Source: Anaerolineaceae bacterium
GTDB taxonomy: Bacteria; Planctomycetota; Phycisphaerae; FEN-1346; JAACEH01
NCBI GenBank assembly: GCA_011682595.1
Contig: JAACEH010000024.1
Location: 1-19,466, forward strand
DNA: 19,466 nt
Reading direction: 5' to 3'
The notes under the pieces are model-generated. The model made no database searches. It was given only the letters and a program-made list of their open reading frames with translations, and was not told the origin of the DNA. Below, one piece after another: positions 1 to 8,000 of this stretch; the stretch's first letter is position 1; each line of letters begins with the position of its first letter. A program made the position numbers and the translations under genes.

Positions 1-66
1 TGCCTGAGCATTCCGCCGAAGTACAGTGTGGCCCACACGATCGGCTTTTTGAAGGGCAAGAGTGCG
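1..66 (+). pseudogene. tnpA: IS200-like (Y1/HUH) transposase remnant
   Basis: Reading frame 1 from the window edge encodes a piece containing IPPKYSVAHTIGFLKGKSA. This matches the conserved stretch of IS200/IS605-type and REP-associated tyrosine transposases that follows the HUH motif (IPPK-x-SV-x(4)-G-x-LKGKS). The 5' part, including any HUH histidines, lies outside the window. The match stops abruptly at about base 65, where the palindromic repeat begins. The C-terminal part that normally carries the catalytic tyrosine is absent, and I do not find it in any frame after the repeat. This is therefore a 3'-truncated fragment unlikely to encode an active enzyme. The frame runs open into the downstream lyase gene, which would mislead automatic start calling there. 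Confidence 0.65.
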
Positions 67-140
67 GGGTGGCATGGGCTGCTTGCCAGCCCATGTCGTG
101 GAATCACGGAACATGCGTCACCAGCGACGCATGCCACCCC
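66..140. repeat. Cloverleaf-like palindromic repeat
   Basis: An outer perfect 11-bp inverted repeat, GGGGTGGCATG (66-76) and CATGCCACCCC (130-140), encloses nested hairpins. Hairpin one is CATGGGCTG (73-81) with CAGCCCATG (87-95). A small middle one is CGTG (97-100) with CACG (105-108). Hairpin three is CATGCGTC (112-119) with GACGCATG (126-133). If the outer stem uses 66-72/134-140, hairpins one and three abut it directly, giving a three-armed cloverleaf. It directly adjoins the truncated transposase. GGGTGGCATG-type palindromes are, from memory, a common dispersed repeat in planctomycete genomes; that is recollection, not a search result. Confidence 0.8.
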
Positions 141-151
141 CGTCGGGTCTG

Positions 152-228
152 TTGACCAGATCTACTTGACTTTACCTACAATCTTGACGTACACCCTTGA
201 CGGATTGCCTCGACGGATTGGCCTTGAC
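152..228 (+). promoter_or_regulatory. Array of TTGAC motifs upstream of lyase gene
   Basis: TTGAC occurs at 152, 166, 184, 197 and 224, with a variant TCGAC at 210. That makes six copies in 77 bp with steps of 14, 18, 13, 13 and 14. The units at 197 and 210 share a longer GACGGATTG core. One reading is a decayed tandem repeat; another is a regulator-binding array. TTGACC (152-157) and TACAAT (177-182) could serve as -35 and -10 with a 19-bp spacer, the best promoter candidate I see for the downstream gene. No protein-binding function can be shown from the sequence alone. Confidence 0.4.
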
Positions 229-249
229 TGGCCGAAGCAATGCGGGTAT

Positions 250-324
250 GACTCGCCGCCTTGTGCAGCCGTCGCCGGGGCAGGACGTGGCCTGTTGAAC
301 ACGTCCTCGGCGTCGGTTCGAGTC
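250..324 (+). promoter_or_regulatory. Structured 5' leader of lyase gene
   Basis: GGACGTG (283-289) and CACGTCC (300-306) form a 7-bp hairpin with a 10-nt loop. It is nested inside a second inverted pair, GACTCG (250-255) and CGAGTC (319-324). The structure ends just before the Shine-Dalgarno GGAAGGAG (332-339). It could modulate translation, but it does not match any riboswitch class I recognise. Confidence 0.3.
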
Positions 325-345
325 AAGCACCGGAAGGAGCCGACA

Positions 346-2337
346 GTGACGGGAGAGTTTCTGTACATCAGCAGCGACGAGTTGGAGCGGGCCCGGCAAC
401 GCGTGGGCGAGCCCGAATGGCAGCCGGCGGCCGAGCGGCTCCGCGCGGAGGCCGAGCGATTGCAGGGCGGCGACGGCCCGTTGCCGGAGTTCGACCGCTC
501 GTGGTACGACGCCGATCCGGATCGCAGTCACCGCGAGACCTACGCGGCCTTTCATGATTACGTCTGTCCGGTCAATCGCCTGATGGCCGATGCCTGGACG
601 CTTCTTCGGGCCGGGGCGGTCTTCGGCGACGAACGTTTTCTTGAGACAGCCCGGACCTGGACACTGCACGTTGCCGACCGCTTCAGGTATCACGTCACGC
701 ACTATGACAGCGGGATGGAATTCGCGCGGATGAGTGACGCGATGGCCGAAGCTTACGCGGGCTTGGGTGATCGTCTGGACGACGACCAGCGCGGGCGCCT
801 GGGCCGGGCCCTGGCCGCCTGCGGCGAAGCAATTCGTCTGTCGCATCAGCAATGGCTGAGCGATCCTTACCTGGTCCACATGCCGTACAACAACCACATG
901 ATCTGGCACCAGCGGGGGCTGCTGGGCATCGGCCTGGCCCTGGGGCGACAGGACTGGATCGACGAAGCTCTGAACGGTCCGCGGAACTTCGGCGAGATGC
1001 TGGTCGGGGCGACGCGCGACGACGGCCTGTGCTATGAGTCGAGCACGCTTTACCATTTCGCGACGCTGGACGGCCTGCTGCGAACGGCCGAACTGGTGCG
1101 CCACCGCCCGGACCTGGACCGCGATCTGTACCGTGAGACCTTCGCCAACGGGCGGTCGCTCAAGCAGATGCTGGACGCCCCGCTCGGGCTGCTGTTGCCC
1201 AACGGCGAGTTGCCCTCGCTGGGCGACTGCTATGCGCGGCGAGAACCACTGTGGCGGACGCACCAATGGTTCTACGAGATCGGTTTCGCCGTCTACGGCG
1301 ACCCGCGCTACGCGTGGCTGCTCGGCCGGGCCGGCGAGCGAACGAGTTTCGAGGCCCTGATGTTCGGGGCCGACCGCCTGGAGCCGGCCGAGCCGCCGCC
1401 GGGGCGGACGCGGCTGTGGATCGAGCACGGTTATGCGTTGCTGACCAGTCGCACCGGGGCCGGCTACTGGGAAAGCCGGCCGGCAGGTCGCGGAAGCGGG
1501 GTGGTCGCGGTGCTGACCGGCGACCTGTCGGGCATACACCATCACAAGGACTCGCTGGGCCTGGAAGTCTTTGCCGCCGGGCGGCTGTGGGTCGAGGACG
1601 TCGAGAGCCGGGCCGTCGAAGAACACGGTTTCTCGGACCCCATACAGGAGGCATTCAACCGGACCGTGCTGGCCCACAACACGGTGATGGTCAACGGTCA
1701 GGACCAGCGGGAAATCCAGCGACCGCTTGTGGTGACCGAGTTCAAGGAACTGCCCTCCTGCCGCACGGTGACCATGGCCGACCGGCCGGGGCGGATTTAC
1801 GACGGCGTCGGGATGATGCGCAGCGTGGCGGTTACGCCGGACTATTGCCTCGATCTGCACCAGGTCTGTTCTTCTGCCGAGCACACCTGCGATTGGCTGG
1901 TTCACCCGCGGGGCGACGGGCCGGTGCGGTGCGACCTGGATTTCAGCGAGACGGCGTTGCCGAGCACCGAGGGCCAACCGGGTTGGGCGGTTCTGCGCAA
2001 CGCGTCCTCGGCGGCGGTTGATGCCGGCGGGGCGACGTTGTCCTGGACGCAGGACGGTCTGGCCTTTCGTCTCGATGTTTCCTCGGGCCGGGAAGCCACG
2101 TTGCTTCGGGCCGAGTGGCCGGTGGCCGGCGACTGGTCCGAAGGGGGCCGCGAGATGTTCGCCTATCGTGTTCGTTGCCGGAAGGCCGACTTCGTCGCCC
2201 TGTACCAGGTGACCGGGGGCGAGGGCCTCTGGCAGGTGGCGGGTTGCCGCCGGGTCGACAACGGGCTGACCGATGAAATGCACGTTACCGTCAGCAACGG
2301 GCGGGAGACCCGCGAGCACATTTTCGAGGGTTTGTAG
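346..2337 (+). CDS. Heparinase II/III-like polysaccharide lyase
   Basis: Predicted protein of 663 aa. The GTG at 346 is chosen because GGAAGGAG (332-339) sits 6 nt upstream. The open frame extends further back only through the repeat and transposase remnant. The N-terminal half is helical and aromatic-rich (YNNHMIWHQRGLLGIGLALG region), as in the alpha/alpha toroid of heparinase and alginate lyases. The C-terminal half has the heparinase II/III beta-sandwich hallmarks: GIHHHKDSLGL at residues 396-406 and AHNTVMVNGQDQ from residue 443. Such enzymes cleave uronic-acid-containing polysaccharides by beta-elimination; the substrate cannot be told here. No signal peptide is visible at the chosen start, which is odd for a lyase of extracellular polymers and suggests action on imported oligosaccharides. 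It is convergent with the efflux operon, whose last gene ends 22 bp away, and I see no terminator between them. Confidence 0.85.
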   Translation: MTGEFLYISSDELERARQRVGEPEWQPAAERLRAEAERLQGGDGPLPEFDRSWYDADPDRSHRETYAAFHDYVCPVNRLMADAWTLLRAGAVFGDERFLETARTWTLHVADRFRYHVTHYDSGMEFARMSDAMAEAYAGLGDRLDDDQRGRLGRALAACGEAIRLSHQQWLSDPYLVHMPYNNHMIWHQRGLLGIGLALGRQDWIDEALNGPRNFGEMLVGATRDDGLCYESSTLYHFATLDGLLRTAELVRHRPDLDRDLYRETFANGRSLKQMLDAPLGLLLPNGELPSLGDCYARREPLWRTHQWFYEIGFAVYGDPRYAWLLGRAGERTSFEALMFGADRLEPAEPPPGRTRLWIEHGYALLTSRTGAGYWESRPAGRGSGVVAVLTGDLSGIHHHKDSLGLEVFAAGRLWVEDVESRAVEEHGFSDPIQEAFNRTVLAHNTVMVNGQDQREIQRPLVVTEFKELPSCRTVTMADRPGRIYDGVGMMRSVAVTPDYCLDLHQVCSSAEHTCDWLVHPRGDGPVRCDLDFSETALPSTEGQPGWAVLRNASSAAVDAGGATLSWTQDGLAFRLDVSSGREATLLRAEWPVAGDWSEGGREMFAYRVRCRKADFVALYQVTGGEGLWQVAGCRRVDNGLTDEMHVTVSNGRETREHIFEGL

Positions 2338-2359
2338 TTTCTCCGGCCTGGGTGATTTC

Positions 2360-3646
<1,287 letters not shown>

Positions 3647-3699
3647 GGTTCCTGCGATGTCGCTCCGTGACCGCCTCGCCGAGGGGCGGCGCCTCTTCT

Positions 3700-4380
3700 T
3701 CAGCGTTCGATGACGCGGTCGACCCGGCCGTCGCGCAAATGAATCTCGCGCTGAGCCCAGGCCGCCACATCGTCCTCGTGTGTCACCATGATGATCGTCC
3801 GGCCCTGCTTGTTAAGCCCTTCGAACACGGCCATGATCTCCTTCTGGGTGGCCGTGTCGAGGTTCCCCGTGGGCTCGTCGGCCAGCAGGATCAGCGGGTC
3901 GTTGACCAGGCTGCGGGCGATGGCCACTCGCTGTTGCTGCCCGCCCGACAGTTCGTTCGGCCGGTGGAGCAGGCGGTCGCCCAGGCCGACGCGGCGTCCC
4001 ATCTCGATGGCCTTTTCGCGGCGAGTGTGAGCCGGCAGGCCCTGGTAGAACAGGGGCAGCTCGATGTTCTCTTCGACCGTCAGTTGGGCGATCAGGTTGA
4101 AGCTCTGAAAGACGAAGCCGATGTGCTGTCCGCGGATGTCGCTCAGGGCGTTGTCGTCCAGTTGCGAGACATCCTGGCCGCCCAGGAAGTAATGGCCCGA
4201 GGTGGGCCGGTCCAGGCAGCCCAGCAGGTTCAGCAGAGTCGACTTGCCCGACCCGCTGTGCCCCATGACGGCCGTGTAGGAGCCTTCCTCGAACTCGAGG
4301 TCGACGTGCTGCAGGGCGTGGACAATCTCGGGCCCGACTTGGTAGTTCTTGCACAAGTCGCGGGCTTCTGCCAGGATCAC
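3700..4380 (-). CDS. MacB/LolD-like ABC transporter ATPase
   Basis: 226 aa with every ABC ATPase motif: Walker A GHSGSGKST (40-48), Q-loop Gln92, signature LSGGQ (144-148), Walker B LILLADEP with Glu169, D-loop NLD (173-175) and the switch His201. Length and motif spacing fit the MacB/LolD/FtsE branch. It would power the permease encoded just downstream. The GTG start overlaps the stop codon of the adaptor gene (GTGA, 4377-4380), so translation is probably coupled. No key residue is missing. Confidence 0.95.
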   Translation of the reverse strand: MILAEARDLCKNYQVGPEIVHALQHVDLEFEEGSYTAVMGHSGSGKSTLLNLLGCLDRPTSGHYFLGGQDVSQLDDNALSDIRGQHIGFVFQSFNLIAQLTVEENIELPLFYQGLPAHTRREKAIEMGRRVGLGDRLLHRPNELSGGQQQRVAIARSLVNDPLILLADEPTGNLDTATQKEIMAVFEGLNKQGRTIIMVTHEDDVAAWAQREIHLRDGRVDRVIER

Positions 4381-6089
4381 GACCGGTCCCCCCCGCTGCG
4401 GCCGCCGCGGTGGCCACCCGAGGATTTGCCGCCCTGGCCGGCGGCCGGTTTGGCCTCCGCGCCGGAAGCTGCCGCAGGCCGTTTGTCGGCTGGGATCACC
4501 TCGGGTATCGGCGGCAGGTCCGGAGCCTTCTCCTTCGGCTCCTCCCAGGGAATCTCGGGCATTACCTCGGGCTCGTAGAGCATGACCATGTCGCCTTCTT
4601 CCAGCCCCTCTTCGATGACCACCTGCTTGTCGTTGGTCGGGCCGACCTTGACGCGGCGAATCTCCAGACCCGACCCGTTCCTGACGATGGCCGCCGTCTG
4701 CCCGCGGAGGATGTGTACCGCCGTGACCGGGGCCAGCAGCTTGTTGCGGATGACTTCGCAGATGATCTCGACCTTGGCGCTCATGCCCGGCTTCAGCCCG
4801 TCGGTCTCCTGGTCGATCGAGATGACCACGTTGTAGACCTTGACATCGGGATTGAACCAGCGCTGGCTGTCGGCCATGATGGCGATCTCCGGGGTCACGG
4901 TCCCGGTATAGTCGCGATCCGGAAAAGCATCGACCTTGATCCTCACCGGCTGGCCCGCCCGGACGCGGTCGATCTGCGACTCGTGAATCTTGACGTCGAT
5001 CTCCATCCGCGACACGTCGGGCAGCGTCATGATGGTCTGGCGATGGCGAACCGTGCCGCCGACTTCCGGCGGCTTCTGGCTGCTCCAGCGATTCCGCGGA
5101 GTCCAGTAGACGATCATTCCCGACTGCGGGGCCTTGATAATCGTGTGCTCGATCTGTTCGCGGAGCTTCGCGACGCGGGCCATCTGGATTTCATAGTTGG
5201 CCTTCTTGGCGTCGCGGTCCGCCTTTTTCTGAGCCACCTCGCTCTTCTGGCGGCGCTTTACACGCTCGCCCTCGGCGACGGCCTCTTCCCAGTCGCTCTT
5301 GAGCTTGGCCATCTGTTTCGGATTGTCGTATTCCTCGAGCAGTTTCAGGGCCGCCTTGGCCTGCTCGAAGTCGATCTCGGCCTTGATCACCGCCAACTTG
5401 TCGGCCTCCAGGTCCTGGCGGGTGACGATGCCCTCAGCCTCCAGCTTTTTGGTCCAGATCAGGCGATCCTTGGCCCGGGCCAGTTCCTGTTCGGCAACGG
5501 TGATGTCGGCTGCGGCCTGCTTTTTCTGCTGTGGCCAGTCGCCGTCGCGGTACTTATGGAAATCTATCTCGGCGAACCTTTCGGCCAGCTTGGCCTTCTT
5601 CAGTTCGCTTTCGTGCTCACTGAGCTGGATGGCCAGCGCTTCTTCGGCGGCCAGGTAATCTGCTTCCTGGGTCTTGAGCCGGGCCTCTTCGGGAACAAGC
5701 TTTTCCTGCAGATCCGCCGCATCGAGCTTCACCAGCACGTCGCCCTTTTTGACATACGTGCCCTCGGGGACCAACTCGAGGATGGTTGAAGTGCCCTCGA
5801 CCTTGTTGACGATCTCTTTGCTTTCCTTGGCCCGCAGGTTGCCGCCCTCGGTGACGGTGATGACCAAATCGCCTCGGGTGACGGCAACCGAGCCGCCCGA
5901 GCCGCCGGGATCATCGTCCCTGGAGCCGAAGGCCCCCAACAGCCAGGCCACCCCGGCGCCGACAATGAGCAGGACCGCCAGACCCGGCAGCCATTTGACG
6001 GCCCGCGAGCGGGGCCGGCTATTGCTCGCTTGCGGCATGGCCGGCCGGCTGGCCGGCTGGCCTGTCGATAATGTCGATTTGTCCTTCAT
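4377..6089 (-). CDS. MacA/HlyD-like periplasmic adaptor
   Basis: 570 aa from the ATG at 6089, which has AGGA 8 nt upstream. An open extension to 6194 exists but lies inside the TolC-like gene and looks non-coding. A basic N-terminus and one membrane anchor (about 33-54) are followed by a lipoyl/barrel-type half-motif around 72-125 (VPEGTYVKKGDVLVKLD). A long charged coiled-coil hairpin (about 128-315) comes next, then the second lipoyl half (IIKAPQSGMIVYW) and beta-barrel/membrane-proximal domains. The protein would bridge the inner-membrane permease and the outer-membrane TolC-like channel. The C-terminus ends in an unusual Gly/Ser/Arg/Ala-rich low-complexity tail of roughly 30 residues. The 5' end overlaps the upstream gene by 71 bp in another frame. 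The substrate is unknown. Confidence 0.9.
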   Translation of the reverse strand: MKDKSTLSTGQPASRPAMPQASNSRPRSRAVKWLPGLAVLLIVGAGVAWLLGAFGSRDDDPGGSGGSVAVTRGDLVITVTEGGNLRAKESKEIVNKVEGTSTILELVPEGTYVKKGDVLVKLDAADLQEKLVPEEARLKTQEADYLAAEEALAIQLSEHESELKKAKLAERFAEIDFHKYRDGDWPQQKKQAAADITVAEQELARAKDRLIWTKKLEAEGIVTRQDLEADKLAVIKAEIDFEQAKAALKLLEEYDNPKQMAKLKSDWEEAVAEGERVKRRQKSEVAQKKADRDAKKANYEIQMARVAKLREQIEHTIIKAPQSGMIVYWTPRNRWSSQKPPEVGGTVRHRQTIMTLPDVSRMEIDVKIHESQIDRVRAGQPVRIKVDAFPDRDYTGTVTPEIAIMADSQRWFNPDVKVYNVVISIDQETDGLKPGMSAKVEIICEVIRNKLLAPVTAVHILRGQTAAIVRNGSGLEIRRVKVGPTNDKQVVIEEGLEEGDMVMLYEPEVMPEIPWEEPKEKAPDLPPIPEVIPADKRPAAASGAEAKPAAGQGGKSSGGHRGGRSGGDRS

Positions 6090-7756
6090 GTATCTGTCCT
6101 TGTTCGTCCACTTCCAGTAGTTCCAGATCCCGCAGAAACTCCAGCCGGGCGATCTTGTGGGCCACCAGGGCCTGGCTGAGGGCGTTCTGCGCACCGACCA
6201 ACGCTTCCCGCGACTCCAGGATGTCGCGCGTGCTGGCTCGCCCGGCTTCCAGCAGCAGCTTCGTGCTTCGGACGCGGCGGTCGGCCAGTGCCACGCTGTT
6301 GCTCTGAATCTTATACGATTGCTCGGTCCGTTTCAGTTGCCTGAGCGACCGGCGAACCGACTGCTTGATATCGTCGATCTGACCCATGTAACTGCGGACC
6401 GCGACGTCGTAGTCGATCAGGCTCTGGCGGTACGCGTTTCGCTGGTTGAGCCGGTCCAGCGGCAGATCGACTTCCAGCCCGAACTCATACAGCCCCTCGT
6501 GAAAGAGGAACCGCCCGGCGTTGGCTGTGGGCGTGCTCTTGACGTTCATGCCGCCGACCAGTTTCACACTGCCCTTGAGGGCGTCGGCGGCCACATAGGC
6601 CTCACGCTCGGCGTCCTCGATCCGGCCGCGGGTGTTCTTCAGATCGAGCCGCCCGGCCAGGGCCAGCGGCATCACCTGGTCGGAGTCGACCTCCAGCGGG
6701 CGGATACCTTCGGCGACGAGCTTTTCCATGTCCTGGCCGGCCAGCACGACCGGGGCGTCGGTCGGCAGGCCGAGAAACAGGCGGAACGAATCGAGTTGCT
6801 GCTCGTAGGTTTCCATCGCCCTCAGGTAACGATCGTTTGCCCGGAGTTGGTCCTGTCGGGCCTGATCGACCTGAAACAGCGGCAGGCGCCCCGCCTCGGC
6901 CAGGGCCTCGGCCCGTTTGACGCCGTCGCTCAGGTTCCGGTAGTTCTCCCACTCGTTCCGCACGACGTCCAGTTGCTGAAGGACGTTGTAGTAGCGTGTC
7001 GCCACGTCGACGGCAAACTGTTTCTCGAACCGCGCGAAGGAGCGGAGTTCGTAGACCACGTTCCGCTGCGCCTGGATCAGATCGTTGGTCACCACCAGGC
7101 GGTTCGATCCGCCCCACAGCGGTTGCTCGACGGTCACGTCCAGGGCGCTCTGGAGCGTGGTGCCGAACTCGTTGTTCAGGTACTTCAGCCCCGTGATACC
7201 GATGTCCAGGGCCACTATCGCCCCGCTCATCAGCCGTTGCGATATCGAAAAGTTGCCCGAGCTGGCCAGGGTGCGCAGTTTGTCGGCGCCGCCGGCGCCG
7301 TCCACGGCACGGACAACATCACCGGTCAGGCCGAGACGCGGCTGGAAAATGTATTGCTGGGTCGTGTAGTCCAGCGCCGCCACATAGACGGCTTCCTTCT
7401 GACTCTGAAAGTTGCGGCTGTTTCGTTGTCCCATCGTCAGGGCCGCCGCCAGATCCATCTTCCGCAACGGGCCGCGGCGCCGGGCCAGGTTGCTCTGGGC
7501 CAGCATCTCGGGCAGGGCCTCGGCCAGGGGCAGACGGCCGAGAATTTCTTCAGCCGTCAGACCGGCGTTCCTCGACGGGCCGTTGTCGATCGTAAGATCG
7601 CGCTCGTAATTGAACTCGTAAGCGTGCTCCTGGCGCAGTCTGGTAGACCTGGCGGTCGGCGTCGGCGGCATACCATCGGCGACACCCGCCGGTCCCCGGG
7701 AGCAGAACCGCCAGAACGATCAGCAAGGTAAGCCTGGCAAGTGTGTCACAGCGCAT
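6019..7756 (-). CDS. TolC-like outer-membrane efflux protein, frameshifted
   Basis: The body (7671-6019) has the features of outer-membrane efflux proteins: two long helical repeats, PRLGLTGDV-type beta strands, and RLDLKNTRGRIEDAEREAYVAADALKGS. The natural N-terminus is in a different frame. ATG at 7756 starts MRCDTLARLTLLIVLAVLLP, a hydrophobic signal peptide with a lipobox-like GTGGC (Cys25), then DADRQVY. The frame must shift there to RLRQEHAYEF in the body frame. Removing one base near 7642-7652 joins them into about 578 aa, a normal size for the family. As read, the gene is broken; an assembly indel is as likely as a real mutation. It is the first gene of the efflux operon and would be a lipid-anchored outer-membrane channel. 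Confidence 0.85.
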
Positions 7757-7868
7757 CGCGTGTCTGTCTTTATCACATTGAACTCGGCCAACAGATAGTA
7801 AACCGCAGACCGGCCCGCAGGGGCCGCACCTTTCCCGCCATTTTTGCCTGCCCGGGCGGCAAACCCAT

Positions 7869-7897
7869 ATGATAGCACTTCCGGACCGGCAGGTCCA
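7869..7897 (-). promoter_or_regulatory. Candidate promoter of efflux operon
   Basis: On the minus strand, TGGACC (7897-7892) and TATCAT (7874-7869) are separated by 17 bp. TGC directly before the -10 resembles other promoters in the window. The predicted transcript would start near 7862, directly at a hairpin TTTGCC/GGCAAA (7843-7863), leaving about 105 nt of leader before the TolC-like start. Confidence 0.35.
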
Positions 7898-7924
7898 CGC
7901 TGACGTCGGGGAGACAGAAACAGG

Positions 7925-7952
7925 GCGGGGAACCTCTTGCAAGGCTCCCCGC
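7925..7952 (-). terminator. Probable rho-independent terminator after pckG
   Basis: GCGGGGA (7925-7931) pairs with TCCCCGC (7946-7952), with an inner CCT/AGG and a short loop. On the minus strand the stem is followed by a weak T-rich run (CCCTGTTTCTGTCT). It lies 49 bp beyond the PEP carboxykinase stop, in the right place to separate that gene from the efflux operon. The poor T tract lowers confidence. Confidence 0.55.
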
Positions 7953-8000
7953 TTGGGTGGTGGTTGAGTGTTCCCGAGTCTTTCTGCTGCCGGCCGCCCC

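Noticed and set aside
66..140. CRISPR repeat or tRNA reading of the cloverleaf
   Set aside because: No repeat-spacer series, and no tRNA-like conserved T-loop, anticodon stem or CCA-side features.
28..345. N-terminal extension of the lyase gene
   Set aside because: This frame translates the transposase remnant and the palindromic repeat. A proper ribosome site is found only before the GTG at 346.
172..2319. Long minus-strand open frame (715 codons) opposite the lyase gene
   Set aside because: Antisense shadow caused by high GC content; the product is Arg/Pro/Gln/Val-rich with no domain, while the plus-strand gene has clear family motifs.
6157..7731. Plus-strand open frame of 524 codons opposite the TolC-like gene
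   Set aside because: Shadow frame with compositionally biased product and no domain.
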